Of a stretch of 64,000 bases of DNA, positions 53,053-61,698 are shown in pieces. The position numbers and the translations under genes are program-made. Each line of letters begins with the position of its first letter. Position 1 is the first letter of the stretch. The DNA is from JAIBJN01 sp963775625 (GTDB lineage: Bacteria; Actinomycetota; Thermoleophilia; Gaiellales; Gaiellaceae). The stretch covers positions 535,690-599,689 of the forward strand of contig CAVZJM010000002.1 of NCBI GenBank assembly GCA_963775625.1, written 5' to 3'. The notes beneath the pieces were generated by a model. The model was not told where the DNA came from, did no database searches, and saw only the letters and a program-made list of their open reading frames with translations.

Positions 53053-53888
53053 CCCAGCCCCTTTCGGAGGGCCTCGAGGTTCGTCTCCATCACCGTGAAG
53101 TAGTCGTCGCCGCGGCCGAGCTCCTCGTCGGTCAGCCCCTCCAGCGGGTTGAGCACCGCGGTCGTGGCGCCCGCCTCCCGCGCGACGGTCTCGCCGACCT
53201 CGGGGGAGAGGAGCGTCTCGGTGAACACGGTCGTTACGCCGCGTGCCTCCACCAGGTCGGCCGCGGCTTCCAGGTCTCGTGGGCTCGGCTCGGCCTCGGG
53301 CGTGAGCCCCGTGATGGGGATGGGCTCCAGCCCGTAGCGGTCGGCGAGGTAGCCGAAGGCGTCGTGCCCGGTGACGAGCTCGCGGCGCTCGCAGTCGCCG
53401 AGCCCGGCCCGATACGCGTCGTCGAGCGCGCGGAGGCGCGTGACGAGCGGCCGGCCGGCGGTCTCGTCGCCCAGCTCGACGCCGATGCGCTCTACGACCT
53501 GGGCGAAGAGGACGGGGTCGAGCCAGACGTGAGGGTCGACTCCTTCGGTGTCGCGGAGCTCGAGCCCCTCGAGGGCGTCCAGGGCCGGAACATCCCCGCT
53601 CTCGACGGCCTCCTCGACGGCCGGCTGGAAACCCTCGCCGAGGTAGATGACGAGATCCGCGGCGAGGATCTCCTCGAGCTCGCGCGGCGTCAGCTCCAGG
53701 TCGTGCGGCTCCGCGCCCGCCGGCGTCAGGTTCGTCACCTCGACTCCGTCGCCGCCGACCTGGGCGGCCGCAAACGCGAGCGGATAGAAGCCGGCCACGA
53801 CGCGTGTGGCCCCTGACGAGTCGGCGCCTCCGCCGCATGCCGCACCGCTGGCCGCCAAGAGTGAGATGAGAACGATTCTCGTTATCAC
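53043..53888 (-). CDS. znuA: Zinc-binding lipoprotein of the ZnuA family
   Basis: 281 residues. Short signal with lipobox LLAASGAAC (Cys18). Metal-binding sites: GAEPHDLELTP with the first His, GVDPHVWLDPVLFAQ with the second, and TGHDAFGYLADRYGL with the third His in the family position. No histidine-rich loop, unlike many ZnuA proteins. Start GTG at 53888; the Fur-type operator overlaps its first codons. Confidence 0.92.
   Translation of the reverse strand: MITRIVLISLLAASGAACGGGADSSGATRVVAGFYPLAFAAAQVGGDGVEVTNLTPAGAEPHDLELTPRELEEILAADLVIYLGEGFQPAVEEAVESGDVPALDALEGLELRDTEGVDPHVWLDPVLFAQVVERIGVELGDETAGRPLVTRLRALDDAYRAGLGDCERRELVTGHDAFGYLADRYGLEPIPITGLTPEAEPSPRDLEAAADLVEARGVTTVFTETLLSPEVGETVAREAGATTAVLNPLEGLTDEELGRGDDYFTVMETNLEALRKGLGCL
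53867..53887. promoter_or_regulatory. Putative Zur/Fur operator in the divergent znuA - regulator region
   Basis: Perfect 21-base inverted repeat TGA-n-AACGA-n3-TCGTT-n-TCA covering the first codons of znuA. Minus-strand -10 TATGCT (53897-53902) lies nine bases upstream of the GTG at 53888, so the operator lies at about +1 to +21 of a leaderless znuA mRNA. It also lies upstream of the plus-strand regulator gene with a possible -10 TAGCAT at 53896. Confidence 0.75.
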
Positions 53889-53907
53889 GGATTGCTAGCA
53901 TAGCCCC

Positions 53908-54333
53908 GTGGCGAGCGGCGAGCAAACGCGAGCTACCGGCCTCCTCGAAGGGGTCGGCGTGCGGTCGACCCGGCAGCGCGTCGTCGTCCTCACCGAGCTG
54001 ATGGGCGAGCAGAATGACGTCACGGCTCAGCAGCTGCACGAGCGCCTTCGCTCCCGTGGCGAGGCGCTCGGGCTGGCGACCGTCTACCGCACGCTCAACC
54101 TGCTCGCCGGCGAAGGCGTGGTCGACGTGCTCTCACACCGTCAGGGGGAGCTCTGCTATCGCCTGTGCGGCGAGGGGCATCACCATCACCTCGTCTGCTC
54201 GAGCTGTCATCAGGTGGTCGAGCTCGACGAGTGCGAGCTCGAGCCCTGGCTCGAGCGGATCTCCGAGACTCACGGCTTCGTGACCACGGGGCATCGCCTC
54301 GAGGTCGCCGGCCTCTGCGCCGACTGCCGTTAG
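53908..54333 (+). CDS. Fur family metal regulator, probably Zur
   Basis: 141 residues. N-terminal winged helix RSTRQRVVVLTELM, LATVYRTLNLLAGEGVV (recognition helix region with Thr-Val-Tyr-Arg-Thr-Leu), then metal-binding sequence GHHHHLVCSSCHQVVELDECE containing His-rich and Cys-x2-Cys sites, and CADC at the end. Divergent from the znuACB operon and sharing the operator, so it most likely represses zinc uptake when zinc is abundant. Zur is preferred over Fur only because of that location. Confidence 0.9.
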   Translation: MASGEQTRATGLLEGVGVRSTRQRVVVLTELMGEQNDVTAQQLHERLRSRGEALGLATVYRTLNLLAGEGVVDVLSHRQGELCYRLCGEGHHHHLVCSSCHQVVELDECELEPWLERISETHGFVTTGHRLEVAGLCADCR

Positions 54334-54363
54334 GGCTCTGCCTCCGCTAGGAGGTCTCCTGAC

Positions 54364-55167
54364 TCAGCCGCGGAGGAGCTCGTAGCCCTCGCGCAGGAAG
54401 GGCGTGCGGTCGACGAGCGCGGCGAGCTCGTCCGGCGCGAAGGCGCCTTCCTCGGTGACGTAGCGGTCGATCAGGTCCGGCGGCGTCAGGTCGACGCGCT
54501 CCTCGTCGGGCTCGTACGGGTCGACGGGCGCCAGCTTGAGCACCTCGCAGGCCACGACGACCGGGACGCCGGCCTTCTTCGCCGCCTTCGCCAGCCCGTT
54601 CGTCTTGATCTTGTTCACGAGCGAGCCGTCGCGGAAGACGGTGTCGGCGCCGAGCAGGAGCAGGTCGACCGTCTCGACGGCGTGTCTCGCGTCGTCGTCC
54701 GCGACCAGCTCGGTGGTGAGCCCGGCGGCCGCCAGCTCCTCCGCGAACGCGCGGCCTTCGCCCACGGGATCGGACACGGTGCAGACGACCCGCTGGGCCT
54801 GGCCGTGGATCAGCGCCTCGCGGGCCGTCGCCGAGGCCGAGTGGGTCATGACGATGCGGTCGGTCAGGTCCTCGGCGAGGATGACGGCGATCGTCGCCGC
54901 CGCCCGCTCCCGGCCCGCGATCACAGCGTGGGCCTCCTCGACCAGCTGCTCGGGCGTCCGGCCGGCGACGAGCACCCTGCCCATGGCGCCGGCGATCGAG
55001 CCGATGGCCGGGCGCGCGCGGCAGAGGGCGCGCGCGGTCTCCAGGGGGTCCTCGCCGAGCTCGACGGCCTCGACGAGCGTCTCGAGCGCCTCCTTGGCGA
55101 GCCAGCTCGCGCCGTGTCGTGTATCGGCGGCGACGGACTCCACCCGTGTGGTGAGCTCGACGTGCAC
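54364..55167 (-). CDS. Initiation factor 2B-like / methylthioribose-1-phosphate isomerase family protein
   Basis: 267 residues from the GTG at 55167. eIF2B/MtnA-type motifs: HSASATAREALIHGQAQRV (Ser-rich substrate loop), LLLLGADTVFRDGSLVNKIKTNGLAKAAKKAG at ~173-204, with the catalytic Asp in GAD and Asn-Lys, and VVVACEVLKLAP. Archaeal and bacterial relatives isomerise ribose-1,5-bisphosphate or methylthioribose-1-phosphate; the N-terminal portion here is short. Convergent with the Zur gene. Not clearly linked to the glycan genes. Confidence 0.78.
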   Translation of the reverse strand: MHVELTTRVESVAADTRHGASWLAKEALETLVEAVELGEDPLETARALCRARPAIGSIAGAMGRVLVAGRTPEQLVEEAHAVIAGRERAAATIAVILAEDLTDRIVMTHSASATAREALIHGQAQRVVCTVSDPVGEGRAFAEELAAAGLTTELVADDDARHAVETVDLLLLGADTVFRDGSLVNKIKTNGLAKAAKKAGVPVVVACEVLKLAPVDPYEPDEERVDLTPPDLIDRYVTEEGAFAPDELAALVDRTPFLREGYELLRG

Positions 55168-55226
55168 GAAAGGAAGCGTATCCCGATCGGCTCGACGGCG
55201 ATGGTGCGGATGGTAGCCTGCGGCCG

Positions 55227-56201
55227 ATGGCGGAGCCAGAGACCGCCCCGGAGACCGCCCCGCGCCTGGCGGCCGCGCCGCTCCCCGTCGTCAGCCTCGT
55301 CATCCCCGTCTTCAACGAGGAGGGCACGCTCGAGGAGGTCTACAGGCGGGCGACCGCGACGCTCGAGGAGCTGGGCAAGCCCTTCGAGGTGATCGTCGTC
55401 GACGACGGCTCCCGCGACGGCACGTGGGCGGTCGTCGAGCGTCTCGTGGCCGATGATCCCCACCTGCGGGCCGTGCGCTTCAAGAGGAACTTCGGCCAGC
55501 ATCCGGCCATGCACGCAGGGCTGGTGCGCGCGCGGGGGGACATCGTGGTCACGATGGACGCAGACCTCCAGAACGTCCCCGAGGACCTCCCCCGCTTGGT
55601 CGCCGCAGTGGAGGAGGGTGCGGACGTGGCCAGCGGCAGGCGGCTCGGCCGGGCCGATTCGTGGGGGCGAACACTTCCCTCGAAGATGGTGAACGGGATG
55701 CTCCGCCGCTTCACTGGAGCCGACGTCGCCGACTTCGGCTGCGCCTTCAACGCCTACTCGCGCTCGGCGGTCGAGCCGGTGCTCGGCGTCATCGGCAAGC
55801 AGAAGTTCACGAAGGCGCTCGTTCTGTCGGCCGGCGCGAGCGTCGTCGAGGTCGACCTCTCCCACCAGGCGCGGGCCGACGACTCCCGCTACTCGCCGTT
55901 TCGCCTCGTCAAGCTCGCGCTGCACGTGCTGGCGGGCTTCTGGCCGCAGCCGATCCAGTGGGCCGGGGTGACCATCGGCGCCGTCTGCGGCCTGCTGACC
56001 GTTGCCGTCGGGATCTGGGGGATCGTCGCCTGGGCGGTCAAGGGCGACTTCCCGGGGCTCCTCTTCCTCGGAGGGCTCGTGCTGGGCGTGCTCGCGGTCC
56101 AGGGGTTCATCCTCGCCCTCGTGGGCGAGTACCTGGGTCGGATCCAGCGCGACGTGGAGGGACGGCCCCTCTACACGATCGACCGCGAGCTTCCCGACTG
56201 A
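55227..56201 (+). CDS. GT2 polyprenyl-phosphate sugar transferase (GtrB/ArnC-like)
   Basis: 324 residues. SLVIPVFNEEGTLEEVYRR at ~22-40, VIVVDDGSRDGTWAVVE at ~54-70, DIVVTMDADLQNVPEDLP at ~105-122 with DAD, and two C-terminal hydrophobic hairpins (VTIGAVCGLLTVAVGIWGI, LFLGGLVLGVLAVQGFILALVGEYLGR). These match enzymes that move a sugar from a nucleotide to a lipid carrier for transfer on the outer face. A short hairpin plus palindromic element copy 3 follows its stop. Confidence 0.9.
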   Translation: MAEPETAPETAPRLAAAPLPVVSLVIPVFNEEGTLEEVYRRATATLEELGKPFEVIVVDDGSRDGTWAVVERLVADDPHLRAVRFKRNFGQHPAMHAGLVRARGDIVVTMDADLQNVPEDLPRLVAAVEEGADVASGRRLGRADSWGRTLPSKMVNGMLRRFTGADVADFGCAFNAYSRSAVEPVLGVIGKQKFTKALVLSAGASVVEVDLSHQARADDSRYSPFRLVKLALHVLAGFWPQPIQWAGVTIGAVCGLLTVAVGIWGIVAWAVKGDFPGLLFLGGLVLGVLAVQGFILALVGEYLGRIQRDVEGRPLYTIDRELPD

Positions 56202-56220
56202 CGGGTCAACGAACCCGTTT
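56201..56220 (+). terminator. Possible intrinsic terminator after the GtrB-like gene
   Basis: ACGGGT (56201-56206), loop CAACGA, ACCCGT (56213-56218), then TTTC. Stem of six pairs and a short U-run. Its 3' arm is also the outer 5' arm of palindromic element copy 3, so the two structures exclude each other. Confidence 0.4.
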
Positions 56221-56374
56221 CAAAACGAAGCCCTGAGCCGCCGGGCCGCGCTGGACGGCGCGATTCTGCGTCCTCGGTTGCGCTCGTAGCCTCCGGCTAC
56301 GAGCGCGCCCTGCGTCCTTGCCTCGCACTCGCCCAGCGCACCCCGGCGGCGAGGCGTCATTTCAAAACGGGTTC
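56211..56374. repeat. Palindromic interspersed element, copy 3 (164 bases)
   Basis: Symmetric about 56292. Same core as copies 1 and 2 (GCGCTCGTAGCC-tcc-GGCTACGAGCGC at the centre, CTGCGTCCTTGCCTCG, CCGCCGGGCCGCGCTGG), but the outer arms are different: GAACCCGTTT at 56211-56220 and AAACGGGTTC at 56365-56374. They pair with each other, not with the arms of the other copies. Confidence 0.85.
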
Positions 56375-56404
56375 AAGGGCGGCGCGCCGGTACAATCGGC
56401 GCCC

Positions 56405-57409
56405 GTGCGCAAGCGCATCCTCGTGACCGGCGGCGCGGGGTTCATCTCGTCGAACTTCATTCGCCACCTGCTGACGGCGACCCCGTACGACGTCGTCTCT
56501 CTCGACGCGCTGACGTACGCGGGCAACGTCGACAACCTCTCTGATCTCTTGGGGCACGAGCGGCTGTCCTTCGTGCACGGGGACATCCGGGACCGGGCAC
56601 TCGTGGGCGAGATCGTGCGCGACGTCGACGTGATCGTGAACGCGGCCGCCGAGTCCCACGTCGAGAAGTCGATCGTCGAGGGCGGCCGTGAGTTCGTGAC
56701 GACGAACGTCGTGGGCACGCAGATCCTTCTAGACGCCATCCGGGAGGATCCCGTCGAGCGCTTCATCCTCATCTCGTCGAGCGAGGTGTACGGGACGGCC
56801 GAGAGCGAGCCCATGGACGAGGAGCACCCGCTCAACCCGCGTAGCCCCTATGCGGCCACGAAGGCGGGCGCGGACCGGCTCGCGTATGCCTACCACGTCA
56901 CGTACGGGCTCCCGATCGTGATTCTCCGCCCGTTCAACAACTACGGCCCGTATCAGCATCCGGAGAAGGTCGTCCCGCGCTTCATCACGCAGGCGCTCGC
57001 CGGGCGGCCGCTGACGGTGCACGGCGACGGCCACGCCTCGCGCGACTGGCTCTACGTCGAGGATCACGCCGAGGCGATCGACGCGGTGCTCGCCGCCGAC
57101 GTCTCCGACGTGGCCGGGCAGGTCCTGAACCTGGCGACGGGCGTCGACATCTCCATCGAGCGCATCGCCGACCTTGTCCTCGACCAGCTCGGAGAGCCGG
57201 CGAGCATGAAGGCCCATGTGCCCGAGCGGCCGGGTCAGGTCGACCGGCACATCGGCTCGACGGAGAAGGCCGAGCGCGTGCTCGGCTGGCGGGCGCGAAC
57301 GTCCTTCGAGGCGGGGCTCGAGCGCACCATCGCCTGGTACGAGCAGAATCCTCACTGGTGGGAACAAGCTCTTCGAGCGGAACAGACGGCGAGCGGAAGC
57401 GCCTCCTAG
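56405..57409 (+). CDS. dTDP-glucose 4,6-dehydratase-like NAD-dependent dehydratase
   Basis: 334 residues from the GTG at 56405. RILVTGGAGFISSNFIRHLL at ~3-22 is the NAD-binding start, DALTYAGN at ~36, AAESHVEKSI at ~83, ISSSEVYGTA at ~117, SPYAATKAGADRLAYAY at ~139-155 with Tyr-x3-Lys, RPFNNYGPYQHPEK, and the C-terminal GQVDRHIGSTEKAERVLGW. Usual RmlB proteins have TDEVYG where this one has SSEVYG, so the 4,6-elimination Asp-Glu pair is changed to Ser-Glu and the protein may instead be an epimerase or decarboxylase. Heads a cluster with ATP-grasp and aminotransferase genes. Confidence 0.82.
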   Translation: MRKRILVTGGAGFISSNFIRHLLTATPYDVVSLDALTYAGNVDNLSDLLGHERLSFVHGDIRDRALVGEIVRDVDVIVNAAAESHVEKSIVEGGREFVTTNVVGTQILLDAIREDPVERFILISSSEVYGTAESEPMDEEHPLNPRSPYAATKAGADRLAYAYHVTYGLPIVILRPFNNYGPYQHPEKVVPRFITQALAGRPLTVHGDGHASRDWLYVEDHAEAIDAVLAADVSDVAGQVLNLATGVDISIERIADLVLDQLGEPASMKAHVPERPGQVDRHIGSTEKAERVLGWRARTSFEAGLERTIAWYEQNPHWWEQALRAEQTASGSAS

Positions 57410-58579
57410 TCCTGGGCGCAGGTCCGGCTCAGCTCGGGCTGCACCGGGCGGCCCGGGAGCGCGGGCTCTACGTCGTCGCCTGCGATCGTGACCCCACGGC
57501 GGTCGGCTTCGAGCATGTCGACCGCCGGGCAGTCGTGTCCGTCGAGGACGAGGCGGCGATCAGCCAACTCGCCCGCGCCGAGGAGGTCGACGGGATCATC
57601 GCGCCCGGGATCGACTGGCCCGTCGCCATCGCCGCGCGTGTCGCCGCCCACGCGGGGCTCCCGCACCCGCTCGCGCCGGAGACGGCCGCGCTCACCGTCC
57701 TGAAGCACCGCCAGCGCAAGCGCTTCGCCGAGCTCGGCGTCCCGCAGCCTCGGTGGGAGGTCGCCACCGCCGGCGGAGGACGGGCTCCCGCTTCCGTCCG
57801 TCGTGAAGCCGGTCGACCGCCAGGGCCAGAAAGGCCTGGCCGTGGTCGAGGACCGGGCCGGGCTCGACGCGGCGATCGCCGCCGCCGTCGAGGCCTCGCG
57901 CAACGGGCTGGCGCTGATCGAGGAGCTCGTGCCGGGACCCGAGGTGACCGTGAATGCCTTCTCTCTGGGCGGCGTCTTCCACCCGCTCACCGTCACGGAT
58001 CGCCTGACCGCGGGCAACGAAGCCTTCGGCGTCGCGCTCGCGCACGTCTGGCCGAGCGCTCATCCGGTCGAGGAGGCGGTCGAGGCCGCGCGCCTTGCGG
58101 CCGATTCTCTCGGTGTGACCGACGGCCCGACCTATACCCAGATCGTGCTCGGCCCCGAAGGGCCGCGTGTGATGGAGCTCGCGGCTCGCCTCGGGGGCGG
58201 CCACGACGCCGAGCTCTGCCGGGTCGCGCTCGGGGTCGACCTCAACGCCCTCGCCCTGGCCGCCGCTCTCGGAGAGCCGCTCGACATGCCCAAGCCCGAG
58301 CCGGGTGGCGGCGCCGTCGTTCGCTTCCTCGTCCCGCCCGAGGGAGTGCTCGAGGACGTGGACGGCCTCGAGCAGGCCGTGGCCGCCGAGGGCGTCGTCG
58401 ACGCCCGCGTCTACCGCTCGCCCGGCTGGAGGTTCGGGCCCTTCCGGCGCGGGAACGACAGGGCCGGCTACGTCCTCGCCGAGGGCGAGAGCCGCGACGA
58501 AGCGCTCGCGCGCGCCGACCACGCAGCCGGGCTCATCCGCTTCAGGACCGCCCATGCAGAATCTCTCCTCGAGGCGTAA
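57358..58579 (+). CDS. ATP-grasp family protein (one frameshift)
   Basis: About 406 residues after removing one base near 57780. GTG at 57358 lies inside the preceding gene's end. Start LLVLGAGPAQLGLHRAARERG is the PurK/carbamoyl-phosphate-synthetase-like pre-ATP-grasp fold. Then VVKPVDRQGQKGLAVV (ATP-binding Lys), LIEELVPGPEVTVNAFSLGG, MELAARLGGGHD with the metal-binding residues, and VDLNALALAAALG. Such enzymes join an amine to a carboxylate with ATP. Its location between a sugar dehydratase and a sugar aminotransferase suggests it acylates or aminoacylates an amino sugar, as in some deoxysugar clusters. The substrate is not known. Confidence 0.78.
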
Positions 58580-59690
58580 GACCTTCCTCTCCTTCCAGCC
58601 GCCGGCGATCGGCCAGGAGGAGATCGAGGCCGTCGCCGAGACGCTCAGGAGCGGCTGGCTCACGAGCGGGCCGCGCTCGGAGGAGCTCGAGCGCCGCTTC
58701 GCCGAGTACGTCGGCGCGAAGCACGGCGTCGCGCTCGCCTCCGGCACCGCCGCCATGCACCTCTCCCTCCTCGCGGTCGGAGTCGGCCCGGGCGACGAGG
58801 TGATCACGACGCCGGTCACTTGGCCGGCGACCGGCAACGTCGTCGTCCACTGCGGCGCCCGGCCCGTGTTCGTGGACGTCCGCGACACGGACCTCAACAT
58901 CGACCCGGACGCCGCCGCGGCCGCGGTCACCGAGCGGACGAAGGCCATCCTGCCCGTCCACCTCGCCGGCCAGCCGGCCGACCTCGACCCGCTGCTCGCC
59001 CTCGGGCTCCCGGTGGTCGAGGACGCCGCCCACGCCACCGAGTCCGTCTACCGCGGCCGCAAGGTCGGCGCCATCTCACTCGCCACGTGCTTCTCCCTCT
59101 ACGCCACGAAGAACGTGGCGGCCGGCGAGGGCGGGATGGTGACGACCGACGACGACGAGGTCGCGGCCGCCCTCCGCAACCTCCGCCTGATGCGCCGCGG
59201 CGAGGGCTCGCTCTACGACGTCACCGTTGCAGGCTTCAAGGCGAACCTCTCCGACGTCCTCGCCGCCATCGCGCTCTGCCAGCTGGACAAGATCGAGGAG
59301 CACGCCGAGATCCGCCGCCGCCACGTGGCCGCCTACGACGCGGCCGTTGCCGACCTGCCGGGTATCGAGCCGCTCGCCCGAGACCCGCGCGACCACCACG
59401 CGCTCCACCTCTACGTCGTCCGCATCGACGCCGAGGGCGCGGGCGCCGACCGGGGCGCCTACCAGAGTGCTCTCCGCGAGGAGAACATCGGGACGAGCAT
59501 CCACTTCCTCCCCGTGCACCGACTCACGTACTACCGCGAGCGCTTCCCGGACCAGCCGCGGCTGCCCGTGGCCGAGCGCGCCGGCGCCCAGGTGCTCTCC
59601 CTGCCGCTCTCCCCGGCGCACTCGGACGCCGACGTCGTGGACGCCATCGAGGCGCTCCAGCGCGTGCACGCCCGCTTCACGGGCCGCTAG
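58554..59690 (+). CDS. DegT/DnrJ/EryC1/StrS family sugar aminotransferase, second
   Basis: 378 residues from the ATG at 58554, which overlaps the ATP-grasp stop. LASGTAAMHLSLL at ~61-73, VEDAAHATESVYRGRKVG at ~155-172 with the PLP Asp, SLYATKNVAAGEGG at ~180-193 containing the catalytic Lys, and SIHFLPVHRLTYYRERF near the end. Together with the dehydratase two genes upstream it would make an amino-dideoxy sugar nucleotide that the ATP-grasp protein could modify. Different from the first aminotransferase at 2277. Confidence 0.88.
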   Translation: MQNLSSRRKTFLSFQPPAIGQEEIEAVAETLRSGWLTSGPRSEELERRFAEYVGAKHGVALASGTAAMHLSLLAVGVGPGDEVITTPVTWPATGNVVVHCGARPVFVDVRDTDLNIDPDAAAAAVTERTKAILPVHLAGQPADLDPLLALGLPVVEDAAHATESVYRGRKVGAISLATCFSLYATKNVAAGEGGMVTTDDDEVAAALRNLRLMRRGEGSLYDVTVAGFKANLSDVLAAIALCQLDKIEEHAEIRRRHVAAYDAAVADLPGIEPLARDPRDHHALHLYVVRIDAEGAGADRGAYQSALREENIGTSIHFLPVHRLTYYRERFPDQPRLPVAERAGAQVLSLPLSPAHSDADVVDAIEALQRVHARFTGR

Positions 59691-59698
59691 CCCGGGTC

Positions 59699-60667
59699 AT
59701 GAGCCGGCCCGTCAAGCTTTCGATTCAGATCCTCGTCAGCGGCGCGGTCCTCGCGCTCCTGCTCTGGCAGATCGACCTGCAGCAGACGGCGGAGATCCTC
59801 CGCGACAGCCGCTGGGGCTACGTCCTCGCCGCTTTCGTCATTCTCATCGCGACCACCTGGCTGATGACCTGGCGCTGGTACGCGCTCCTCGCGGCCAGGG
59901 GCGTGCACGAGCCCTTCTCGTGGCTCCTCGGCATGTACTTCGTGAGCTATGCCGCCGGCCAGGTCCTCCCGACCGCGGTCGGCGGGGACGCCGTCCGGAT
60001 CATCGAGCACGCGCGCCGCCGCCCGGACGCGAAGGCAACGGCGGCCGCCTCCGTGTTCATGGAGCGCGCGCTCGGCTCGGCGGGAACGCTCGTCCTGCTG
60101 GCCGTCGCGCTCGCGATCGCCGTCGGTCGCTACGACGACGTCGGGGCCCTCGTCGTCCTCGAGGTCGTCTTCGTCGCGGCGATGATCGTCCTCGGGCTCC
60201 TGCTCTTCTCACGTAGGCTCGGGCTCGCCCTCGAGCGCCGGCTCTTCCCGCTCGGGCGGAAGATCAAGCTCGAGAAGCCGCTTCAGAGCCTCTACTGGGC
60301 CATGCACGAGTACCGCTCTTCGCCGGGCGTCATGGCCGCGGTGCTCGGGGTGACCCTCGTCTCGCAGCTGATGCGCGTGGTCAGCATCTGGCTCTGCGGC
60401 GAGGCGGTCGGGGCGGACGTGTCGCCGGTCGTCTACATCATCCTCGGGCCGCTCCTCTTCCTCGTGCAGATGATCCCGTTCACGCTGAACGGGCTCGGCG
60501 TCCGGGAGGCGTTCTTCGTCCTCTTCCTCGGCCGCTTCGACGTCCCCGCGGACGTGGCCTTCGCGGCCGGCTTCCTGTTCTTTGCAGTCTCCATCGCCAC
60601 CTCCCTCCCAGGCGCGTTCATCCTCCTCTGGAAGAGCGTCCGACCAGCGGCGCCGGTCGGCCGGTGA
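59699..60667 (+). CDS. Lysylphosphatidylglycerol synthase-type transmembrane (UPF0104/AglD-like) protein
   Basis: 322 residues, about eight membrane helices. Starts at the ATG at 59699. Signature stretches MYFVSYAAGQVLPTAVGGDAVRI at ~78-100 and QMIPFTLNGLGVREAFFVLFLGRF at ~262-285 (the conserved P-x-x-x-x-G and GxRE of the family), separated by a cytoplasmic loop with KIKLEKPLQSLYWAMHEY. In bacteria and archaea such proteins are linked to lipid-linked sugar handling. Overlaps the GT4 gene by one codon. Confidence 0.83.
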   Translation: MSRPVKLSIQILVSGAVLALLLWQIDLQQTAEILRDSRWGYVLAAFVILIATTWLMTWRWYALLAARGVHEPFSWLLGMYFVSYAAGQVLPTAVGGDAVRIIEHARRRPDAKATAAASVFMERALGSAGTLVLLAVALAIAVGRYDDVGALVVLEVVFVAAMIVLGLLLFSRRLGLALERRLFPLGRKIKLEKPLQSLYWAMHEYRSSPGVMAAVLGVTLVSQLMRVVSIWLCGEAVGADVSPVVYIILGPLLFLVQMIPFTLNGLGVREAFFVLFLGRFDVPADVAFAAGFLFFAVSIATSLPGAFILLWKSVRPAAPVGR

Positions 60668-61662
60668 AGGTCGTCTTCCTGACGACGTCCTACCCCCGGG
60701 ACGAAGACGACTTCGCCGGGAGGTTCGCGGCCGAGCTCGCCGAGCGGCTGCGCGGCCGAGCCGTCGAGGTCGACGTCGTCTCCCCGGGGGCCTTTCGGGA
60801 CTACGGCCTCGCCTACGGCGCCGGCGTGACCGCCAACGTCCGTCGGCGCCCGTGGGCCCTTCCGCCCATGCTGGGCTCGATGGCCCGGGCCGTGCGGCGC
60901 GCGGCCGGGGACGCCGACCTCGTCCACGCCTTCTGGCTTCCCAACGCCGCCGTTGCGCTGGCGGCGCGAAAACCGGTCGTCGTCACGCTGCCCGGCACCG
61001 ACATGGAGCTCGCCCGCCGCGCCCCTCCGCTCGCTCGCTGGACGCTTCGCCGCGTGCGCGTCACCCTGCCCGTCGCCGAGGCCTTCGGGGAGCAGGCGCG
61101 GGCCCTCGGCGCCCGCGACGTGCGCGTGATCCCGACCGGGCTCGAGCTTCCCGACGAGCCCGGCGAGCCGGCCGATCCGCCCGAGGTCCTCTACGCAGGC
61201 CGCCTCTCGGAGGAGAAGGGCGTCGAGGAGCTGGCCGCGGTGGCAGACGGACTGAACCTGGTCGTCGCCGGAGACGGCCCGCTTCGCCCGCTCATGCCGC
61301 AGGCGCGCGGCATGCTGCCGCGCGAGGGGCTCTACGCCCTGATGCAGCGAGCCTCGGTCGTCGTCTGCCCGTCGAGGCGTGACGGCCTCCCGGTCGTCTG
61401 CGCCGAGGCGATGGCGCACGCGCGCCCGGTGGTGGCGAGCGCCGTCGGCGGCCTCCCCGACCTGGTCCGAGACGGCGAGACCGGGCTCCTCGTGCCGCCT
61501 CGCGACCCGGCGGCGCTGCGCGCTGCGATCGACCGCCTCCTGGCCGACGCCGAGCTCCGCCGCCGCCTGGGGCGCGCCGGGCGCGAGCGGATCGCCGAGC
61601 TCTGCGACTGGGACAGCGTCCTCGACCGCACGCTCCAGGCGTACGACGACGCGCTCCGGTAG
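60664..61662 (+). CDS. GT4 family glycosyltransferase
   Basis: 332 residues, GT-B fold. N-terminal VVFLTTSYPRDEDDFAGRFAAEL at ~3-25, VVVTLPGTDMELARRAP at ~104-120, LPVAEAFGEQARALG, then VLYAGRLSEEKGVEELAAVADGL at ~178-200, a shortened middle, and VCPSRRDGLPVVCAEAMAHARPVVAS at ~237-262 with the donor-binding E-x7-E-like motif and GGLPDLVRDGETGLLV. Somewhat short for the family. Probably adds a sugar to a lipid-linked acceptor in the cytoplasm. Confidence 0.88.
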   Translation: MKVVFLTTSYPRDEDDFAGRFAAELAERLRGRAVEVDVVSPGAFRDYGLAYGAGVTANVRRRPWALPPMLGSMARAVRRAAGDADLVHAFWLPNAAVALAARKPVVVTLPGTDMELARRAPPLARWTLRRVRVTLPVAEAFGEQARALGARDVRVIPTGLELPDEPGEPADPPEVLYAGRLSEEKGVEELAAVADGLNLVVAGDGPLRPLMPQARGMLPREGLYALMQRASVVVCPSRRDGLPVVCAEAMAHARPVVASAVGGLPDLVRDGETGLLVPPRDPAALRAAIDRLLADAELRRRLGRAGRERIAELCDWDSVLDRTLQAYDDALR

Positions 61663-61698
61663 CTCAAGCGGGCCCTCGGGCCCGCCGATACGAAGGGC

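Noticed and set aside
54334..54363. CTAGGAGG/TCTCCT short palindrome between the Zur and eIF2B-like genes, similar to the arms of the large palindromic element
   Set aside because: Only four to five pairs; similarity to the arms may come from stop-plus-AGGAGG sequence. Noted as a possible empty target but not enough for a feature.
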